Shown piece after piece: positions 57,019 to 64,000 of a DNA stretch of 64,000 nt. Under the pieces are notes generated by a model, which was given only the letters and a program-made list of their open reading frames with translations, was not told the DNA's origin and searched no databases. Numbering within the stretch: the first letter of the stretch is position 1; the number at the start of each line of letters is the position of its first letter. Source of the stretch: Chloranthus sessilifolius (lineage: Eukaryota; Streptophyta; Magnoliopsida; Chloranthales; Chloranthaceae); contig CM037585.1 in NCBI GenBank assembly GCA_021018995.1, forward strand, positions 129,018,791 through 129,082,790, in the 5' to 3' direction. A program made the position numbers and the translations under genes.

Positions 57019-58138
57019 GGGAAATTTACCTGACCGACCCTGTCATATGTACCTTTTACTGCAGAGACCCTATAGTTTCACCTTTACCCAAATTGACCAG
57101 CTGGAAGCCTAGCTGACCCTAAGAACAACAAAAAGTCCAAATTACCCCCTTTCTTTAATGCACAAAAACATCATCTTCTTCCTTATTTTAATCTGCTACA
57201 GTTTCTAAAAATCAGAGATGACAAAAGTGACGACGCCTTCTCCTTAATCCAATCTATTCTGATCTGTTATTTGGATCGACCAAGATACACCTTTATAAGG
57301 CGATATCGCATCTTTAAAAAAAAAAAAAAAAAAAAAATTTAAACAGTCGATGCGGACTCTTAACACAGTCGATGCCGACTCTTAAAATAGTCGATGTCAA
57401 CTGTGGAAACAGCCGACATCGACTATTTACATAGTCGGTGCTGAGTGTTTTAACAGTCGATGTCGACTATAAAATAAAATAAAATAAAATAAAAAATTTA
57501 TACAGTCGATGGCGACTGTAAAAAAATAAAAATAAAAATAAAAAATTTTACAGTCAGTATCGACTGTTTACACAATCGATGGCGACTTTTTTTTTTTTTT
57601 TTTTTTACAATCGGCATCGACTGTATAAAATTTTTTTTATTATTATTTTTTTTAATTTTTTTCTGATTCATCATTTACACAATCGATGGTATTTGTATAC
57701 GATGCATCATCATTGTAAATTTTTTTTTTTCATTCGACATCGACTGTGTTAAGAGTCGCTATCGACTATTTTAAGAGTCGGCATCGACTGTGTTAAGAGT
57801 CGGTATCGACTGTTTAAATTTTTTTTTTTTTTTTTTTTTTTTAAGTGGTGATATCGCCTTACAAAGGTATATCTAGATCGATCCAAATAACAGATCGGAA
57901 TAAATTGGATTGAGGAGAAGGTGTTGTCACCTTCGTCACCTCTAATTTTTAGAAACTATAGCAGATTACAATGAGGAAGAAGATGATGTTTTTGTGCGTT
58001 AAAGAAAATGAGTAATTTGGACTTTTTGCTATTCTTAGGGTCGGCTAGGCTTCCAGCTGGTCGATTTGGGTAAAGGTGAAACTATAGGGTCTCTGCAGTA
58101 AAAGGTACATTTGACAGGGTCGATAAGATAAATTTCCC
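57019..58138. mobile_element. Mutator-like fold-back element, 1.1 kb, 9-bp TSD
   Basis: Long inverted arms of about 310 bp: GGGAAATTTACCTGACCGAC at 57019 against its complement ending at 58138. Both arms carry ctgcagagaccctatagttt, cagctggaagcctagc and ggatcgaccaagatacacc-like blocks. Flanks ttggcattt (57010-57018) and ttgggattt (58139-58147) match at 8 of 9 bases. It has no coding capacity. The arms are separated by an A-run and T-run bounded core made of short palindromes. Confidence 0.82.
57340..57825. repeat. Array of AGTCGATGYCGACT near-palindromes
   Basis: At least fourteen copies of a 14-18 bp near-palindrome (acagtcgatgtcgactgt and variants), spaced about 22 bp in clusters at 57340-57475 and 57735-57820, sparser in between, with A/T-runs as spacers. 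The right cluster is the inverted form of the left. Variants keep the outer GTCG...CGAC pair while the middle bases vary. Confidence 0.8.
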
Positions 58139-58239
58139 TTGGGATTTTCAACTCGATCTGACGTAACATGTCAGAAAGCTGAACCCACACCCGACTTATG
58201 GCAGTCCGGATCGCTTGACTAAACCCGATGCGCTTACAC

Positions 58240-58870
58240 CCCTATTTATGGTTACATACGTCGCGCCTGTTGGGTTGTCACTGGGTGTTTGCAAATTGAT
58301 TAACACTGGTGCAAGCTCGGCCCATTTGTTGTGGCTGCAAATGGGCCGGACTAATTCGGGTCAACCCAATTACTTAAACCTTCAACTCAGGCCTGAACTG
58401 ACTCGATTAGCAACAACTCAAGTTGGGTCATCAAACCCAACCCTAACCCATTTAATAAACTGGTCAGGATTTCTAACCTGACTTGATCCCAATGGGTTCA
58501 AAATATGAAGTCTCGACCCATGGTTGGCTGGGTCACTTGATCAATTTGGCTCATCTGACCCTAGGGTCGTCAATACGTTGGGTCGAGCAATACTTAGTTA
58601 TGGCGGCCAAAAAAAAATAATAATAGCATATCCCCAAACTGACCTGACGAGTCAAGAATATATACCTAAAACCGACCAGAAAACCCAACCCAACCCGACG
58701 TTGGACCGTCGACTCAGTAAAACCCCCTTCTTAGTCGACCTGACCCGACCCAACCTGAAGGCTAGATAAGATACCCCATGCTTGGCTAGATAAGATACCC
58801 CATGCTTGTCATGTTTATGTGCCCGACATGGTATCGCGTCGACCCGAACAGTTTGCACCCCTATTTTATT
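58240..58870. repeat. GGGTC/CCCAACCC-rich dispersed repeats
   Basis: Words gggtcaacccaatt, aacccaacccaacccgac and ending cagtttgcacccctatttt, plus a direct repeat of gataccccatgcttg (58770 and 58794). This is a plant MITE-like composition without definable ends. Confidence 0.5.
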
Positions 58871-59473
58871 ATTAAGTTGGTATTCGATCAGATCCTAGCG
58901 AGCAGTGGAGGGGCAATCTACCTCCGTCAATCTGTTGATGTTTGACCATTTTGCACACCACCATCAGTCTTCAGCCAGGTACTTAATACAAGTTTTAGAA
59001 AGGAAGCTACAACTGGCACACAAGATTTGTACCATGGCACATCATCTAGAAAGAAAGATTTGATATTTTCTAGATCTGTGCCATATGGAACACCGTTTAA
59101 ATCCTTTGATTTGAAGGTCATGATGTAAAGATCAAGATCAAGATCAACATTAAGTGTGATCTCTATCATCCGATTTAATACAGTCAAAGGCCACCATCTG
59201 ATTCAATACTTATTCAATGGTTGAGTGAGACAAATCTGATGATAAAGATAATGCTTCATGCCAATCTTTGGCAAAAAGGATCTTTACATCATGACCTTGA
59301 AATCAAAGGGCTTAGATGGTGTTTCACACGGCACAAATCTAAAAATATCAAACCTTTCTTTTTGGGCAATGTGTCACATTACAAATCTCATGTGCAAGTA
59401 GTAGCTCCCATTTAGGGAGCATTATATCTTGATGGCCTATGCTGGGCTTGAACTTCAGGCTCAATTTACTAAA

Positions 59474-59887
59474 GGGTATCTCTAAACGCGCCCATGTGTT
59501 CTCTGAAAGTACCTACCTCGAAAACCTTTTAAAATCATTGATTGCGTCGGATCATATGATTGAGATCGTCTTTCACCGATGTATTCCACACAAAGGATCT
59601 TGAGGTCATGTTGCACCTATCAGACGGTCATTTTGTGATTACACATCTCACAAATCCCCAAAATATAGCTATAAAATCACGTTTGAGCGGGATATCTGCC
59701 GTTGCACACAATGGGCAGTTTTTGGTGATCTGTGAGATGTTGAATCAAAAACTGACTGTCTGATAGGCGAGACATTATCTTAAAATCTGTTGTGTGGAAG
59801 ATTCAAGTGAAACACGATCTTAATCATCAGATCTAAAGCAATCAGGGCGCTTTCAGAGAACGTGTGTGTGCGATCAGAGCTACGCCT
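59474..59887. mobile_element. Fold-back MITE, same loose family as 9631 and 27339
   Basis: The left arm agggtatctctaaacgcgcc, then gttctctgaaag, aaaatcattgattgcgtcgg and gatcttgaggtcatg; the right arm has the complements (acattatcttaaaatctg, cttaatcatcagatctaaagc, ctttcagagaacg, atcagagctacgcc). No TSD was found. Confidence 0.6.
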
Positions 59888-61550
59888 TGTTTGACAAAAC
59901 TCATGTAAAGATTTTTTATTTATTTTTATACTTTCCATGGGTTTGTAAAGAAAAAAGTTTCTTGGGAATTTTTTTTTTGAAAATCAAAATGGTTGTAAAT
60001 TTTTTTTTCCATTCGTTTGGCTGTAGAAATACTTAAAATTTTCTTATCCCCAAATTTTCACCAATTGGAATGTGATTCACCTTCTAATATCTATAAGATA
60101 TAACAATTTTGACAATCCTATTGACACTAACTAATGGTGAAACTCATCCATTATGGTAAAAATATAGATAATTGGTATAACTTTCATCAAAGCTCCTCTA
60201 TTATAATCCAATGGTATGATAGCTAATGAACAACATTTATAAACACCTAGATGGTGCTTGAATGATCTTACACTTTAAAAGTAGACATGTTCTTACACTA
60301 CTAAGTTGTGATTCACTATTGTACCATGTGACACATATTTGTAATTAATTTAAATTTTACTATTATACCATGTGACACATAATTGTAATTAATTTAAATT
60401 GTTCAAGTGAAATCTATCACTGAAACATGTCTTAGTCAAAAGATCATGACCAAAAGTGGCCATGAACCATCCGGTTAGTGAATTTTAATATTGGTCATGA
60501 ACCATCCAGTTAAACTGCTGATAACTATTTTACTATACATAAATTATCACCTCACAAGTGTACAAAGGATTTGTAGCACATGCAAGGGTATCAATATATC
60601 CTCAAGGAAATCTTTTGAAAACAATATGTTTATAAGCCTTTAGAAAGCAAGTTGGGTTTAGTTTTAAAACTAAATTGCTGAAAGTAAACTGATTTAATTG
60701 TAACTAATGCTGAAAAGTAGAGTTGTAAAAAACTAATAAGGAAAACAAGTTTAGGTTCTCTAATCGAAGATTCGTAATCATAATTAATTATCTCTTATTT
60801 CTTTGAATTATATAATTTCTTAAGGTGACGACTGCAACATAAAAAGAAGATAATATTAGTTTAAGGTATCAACGATGGCATAAAATTCTCTAGCAATAAT
60901 CTCGTTAATGAAACTAAGGCAACAATGATAATATAGTTGGGTGATGAAAGTCTAAAAATTTTAAACTTTAGGCGACAACGAAAATATAGAATTTAGAATT
61001 ATAGAAATTCTAGAATTCTTTTAAAACTCATAGACAAGTTTTAAAACTCATATTCATTAACTAATTACAATTTGAATTCAAAAGAATAAGAAACAACTAA
61101 CTATTCATACTTATTTTTGATATAATGGGTTCTCATACTTTAGAAGACTCAACCACACATCTCCAAAATGACTTCAATTAATTGACAAGAATTTACAGAA
61201 AATATAATTGAAACTTGAAACAAAATTCTAAAACTCTCTATTTCTTCTTCTATCTTCTACCGTCTACCAATCCGTGTATATCTACCTCCTTCAAATGATA
61301 GCCAAAACCTCTTATTTATAGATTCACAAGAGTCTAAATTACATTCTAATTTACGGTCATAAAAATCATATTGTAAACTCTCTATTTCTTCAATTAAAGA
61401 GTTATACTAAAAGCTATAACTCATTAACAACTAAGTCTTTACTTTAATTCTTCTTTGTGCTTGCTTGTTTGAACTCAAATGAAAGGTGGAAAGGGCTTAG
61501 ATGAGGTTGAGCTTAGACTACGTTAAACTAGAAGTGAAGGGGTTGCAATG
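59888..61550. other. No gene; small tandem duplications, likely old LTR-element debris
   Basis: A 44-bp direct repeat of accatgtgacacata and taattaatttaaatt at 60323 and 60367, and catgaaccatcc twice (60463, 60498). From 60530 phrases such as cacctcacaagtgtacaaagg and ttaggttctctaatcgaag resemble the non-coding region of plant gypsy elements, but this is recall rather than alignment. I see no coding sequence. Confidence 0.4.
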
Positions 61551-61857
61551 GTGGGTTTGGATTTTAGTTCTAAGGGTTGGATGTAGGAGAGCTCGAGGTT
61601 GAAGATGAGGGCTCTAATGGAGTTTGAGAGGAGGAAGAAGATGAAGCTAGAGAGGATGAATTTTGAATTTTGCTTGGGCTTGATGTCACGGGGTTGCACT
61701 TCTGCAACTTGATCCGTCTGACACCTAACACCCGTGCTAGGTCACCTTCACTTCGATACCAAGTCATGGGCATCCTTGACGCTTTCAACCCGCGCGGTGC
61801 TTCGCTACCGCATGCAACGAAGCCAACCCATCTACACATCAGCTCTGATACCACCCG

Positions 61858-63545
61858 CCTAGAGGACGGAAACTCCCCCAACATGGTTACCTCTGCTTCA
61901 CGGCCTACCATCTAACTGTACCGTGCCCCTTACGACATGCTCGTTTGCACCACTGCGCGAAACTTGGCCTGCTCAAGCTTCACCCTATGCACTACACTAG
62001 TACCTCGCTTCGCAACAGTCTTGGCATGCAGCTCCCCATACCATCATGTCATGCTCACATACCGAACCAATCCCATAGCCTTGTGCTTCGCGCTCGCGTG
62101 CTCAACTGAGTCCCACACAACCGGCCTTCGTGTGCGTTTCGAATTACTAGCACCCTTTCATCATTGGCCCATATGCTGTCGTGCTCAACTGAGTCCCACG
62201 CAGCGTTGATATTCTTCCCGCGAGGTTGCCCAGCCGTATGCACCGCGACGCGTAATCCGGAGCCATACATCAACCTCCCTTGGGTGTCACACGACATCGC
62301 TGCGTCGATGTCCTAGGCCCACCCTTTCAGGCCTAGGAGACACTTGCGCCCCCTTTGGCAACGCAAGGCCCCGTGTGGGTGGAAAGCAGTCTTTACCAAC
62401 TCTCCCACATAGAAGGGTAAAACAGTCACTTAGCCAAAATGGCCTCAAACCCCTTGGTTCGACATACCGCAACGCCTCCTGCATCGCTAGCCCACCTTGA
62501 CTGTGTCGCGTCCGTGTCGCGATCGCGTCACTCCCGCGTCTTCCCCCCATGCGGCCGTGTCGCGTCCCCGCAGCGCGACCACGTCACAAGGCCCTCTTCG
62601 CCCCCATGTCGCGTGCCCTCCTGACACTACATATCGTACCCCAAGCACTATGCTGCAAGCTCGAGTATTGGCCCCGTCACAATGAGCTTTAAGCCCTTTT
62701 GGGAGACAAGCTTGACAAGTGTCTAGCTTGCTCTCCTAACTCCACTTACTCTCTCTCTTCCCTTTCTTTCTATTATAGGCATGGGAAAGTGGGGCCGACA
62801 AGGGCTCACTCTCCACCACACTTTTGGTCTCCATCTTGGCTTTCTATGCCTTTGGGGCCCTCAACTTGTGTGAGTGGCCACATTTCTATAGATCTTGTGG
62901 TTGCATGGAGTTACCTTGATCTATCACCTTATATTTCCCCAAGGTGAGATCAATGGTTATAGATGTGGTCCAAGTTGGCCCACTAGATCAATGGCTACAA
63001 TTTGTTAGAAAAAGTATTTCTTTTAATTTCTAATTTAGAACTTAGGGAATTATTTTACAATGCCCCTTAGAGTTCTCCTCTATTTACCACAATTGTCATT
63101 GCCCCATGCTAAGTTCATATACTTAAGAAAGTGTGTGTTCTTTTTATTCCCTTGGATCTTGAGGTCCAAGTTTGACTTTGTTTATTGATTACCACTTTGA
63201 TGATCGTCAAAATCCACACCATTGATGATAATCTTCACATCATCACCCTGGCTCAGTCCTAATTTTGGTCAAACCTCAGGTCAAGATCAATCACAAGTCA
63301 TTTCGGGCCTCCAATGATTGGTTTAATATGGTGGGTGTGTGGCTCATTAAATTGTAACCACACGCATCTATTTAATTGGGTGTCCTATGGGTGTCATTAG
63401 GAATATCTTCTTCCCTTCAGGCTGTAGGTGGGTGCTCAATATTTTTGGGACAACCAGACCTTAGGCTGTCACCTGGTGTAGTTAGGTTTCATCGAGTCTT
63501 AGTTAACTGGTTGACTGACACCGATTTTGAGGGGTGGGTATTACA
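61858..63545 (-). repeat. Candidate gypsy-type LTR with primer-binding-like site
   Basis: On the minus strand TGTAATACCCACCCC at 63545 looks like the start of a gypsy LTR. At 61845-61857 a TGGTATCAGAGCT (complement of initiator tRNA-Met) sits where the LTR would end, though the expected CA terminus is missing. The 1.69 kb between is non-coding and contains a GC-rich block (62300-62700). If real, the internal region would start leftwards of 61845, but no gag is seen there, so the element is truncated. The short ORFs at 61937, 62287 and 62439-62497 come from the GC-rich block and lack domains. Confidence 0.4.
62290..62680. other. GC-rich island
   Basis: About 390 bp with many CG dinucleotides (cgtgtcgcgatcgcgtcactcc; gcggccgtgtcgcg), in sharp contrast with the surrounding AT-rich DNA. 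Retained CpG in a repeat suggests either a young insert or little methylation. No gene is supported. Confidence 0.55.
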
Positions 63546-64000
63546 ACGATGCCATAAACGGTGATCTTATCACCCCTGAGCTTTAAATATGATAGATAAA
63601 GTTGAGGATTTAGTTAAATGATAAGTCAATGAATAAGATACGACACTCGACCTATAAGTATTCGTCCTGGTAGGGTTCCTTTCATGATCACGTGAAATTC
63701 GAAATATAGGCATTTATGTACGGATGCAACGCCTCTGTGGGAGTATGGGCTGCTATACGGAGTACATCCAGGTTGCTACGAAACTCGTCCCTCGAAAAAT
63801 GTGATTTAATGAAGCTTATTTTATTATAACTCACTCTAAATTCTGGTTGTACAAAAATGAAAAAATATATATATGTAAGATCAGATACGAATATAATAAG
63901 ATATTATTGTGTACGCTAACATAGGATTATGAATTTACGTCTGTACGTATTGTATCTTACGTAGCCACCGTAAGGATTCTAACGTCTACAGTCGATACGA
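63546..64000. other. No feature recognised
   Basis: AT-rich end of the window without supportable ORF or repeat. Confidence 0.45.

Noticed and set aside
61570-61911. 113-codon Ser-rich minus ORF as a gag start
   Set aside because: It contains the primer-binding-like site within it and has no gag motif; the Ser run comes from a simple repeat.
1-64000. tRNA, rRNA or microRNA genes
   Set aside because: By eye I found no tRNA A/B boxes with a cloverleaf, no rRNA, and I could not tell microRNA hairpins from the many fold-back MITEs. Covariance searches would be needed.

Overview
The window is nuclear DNA of a flowering plant. Two plant-type genes with spliced exons lie in the first 20 kb, and the rest is AT-rich and packed with plant transposons (Ty1/copia, a Ty3/gypsy-type LTR, L1-type and RTE-type LINEs, hAT- and Mutator-like MITEs). 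I cannot place the species below angiosperm from sequence alone.

Region 1 (1-20.3 kb, gene-bearing). Two genes lie in tandem on the minus strand. CLASSY3/4-like (11148-20256) can be modelled completely: five exons, phases consistent at all four junctions, 1351 codons. It encodes an SNF2-type remodeller that in Arabidopsis guides Pol IV for RNA-directed DNA methylation. Downstream of it is the 5' end of a BRCA2 gene (exons at 9318-9486, 9083-9223 and 3161-3301), which continues off the left edge. Its exons 2 and 3 are both 141 nt, share phase and each carry one BRC repeat, so they look like an exon duplication. BRCA2 intron 2 (5.8 kb) holds an RTE fragment, a Mutator-type MITE with a perfect 9-bp target-site duplication (TSD), and a 1.6-kb terminal-inverted-repeat unit carrying a broken exon 1 of a fibrillin-7-like plastid gene, itself split by a hAT-type MITE. 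CLASSY intron 4 (4.1 kb) holds a hAT-type MITE, an RTE scrap and a non-autonomous copia-like element.

Region 2 (20.3-30.8 kb). No host gene was recognised. It holds LINE remnants (zf-RVT and RNase H parts). One is split by a 1.97-kb TRIM-like element with two 266-bp LTRs. RTE tails and fold-back MITEs are also present.

Region 3 (30.8-41.4 kb). A degenerate 5.9-kb copia element with a perfect 5-bp TSD (30805-36691) is followed by an RTE tail and a 3.6-kb solo LTR of gypsy type (37788-41409). The solo LTR is full of 33-bp-period arrays and palindromic CGATTAATCG motifs.

Region 4 (43.8-55 kb). An L1-type LINE in plus orientation is interrupted inside its endonuclease domain by a 7.3-kb copia element in minus orientation (44219-51538).

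Region 5 (55-64 kb). This holds a 75-bp member of the same hAT-type MITE family seen three times earlier, a polyadenylated retro-insertion with an 8-bp TSD, a 1.1-kb Mutator-like fold-back whose core is an array of AGTCGATGYCGACT near-palindromes, another fold-back, and a GC-rich candidate gypsy LTR with a primer-binding-like site.

The most notable results are the four-copy MITE family with 8-bp TSDs and a core of self-complementary motifs, the captured fibrillin exon inside BRCA2, the BRC exon duplication, the complete CLASSY model, and the dated nesting of elements shown by target-site duplications.
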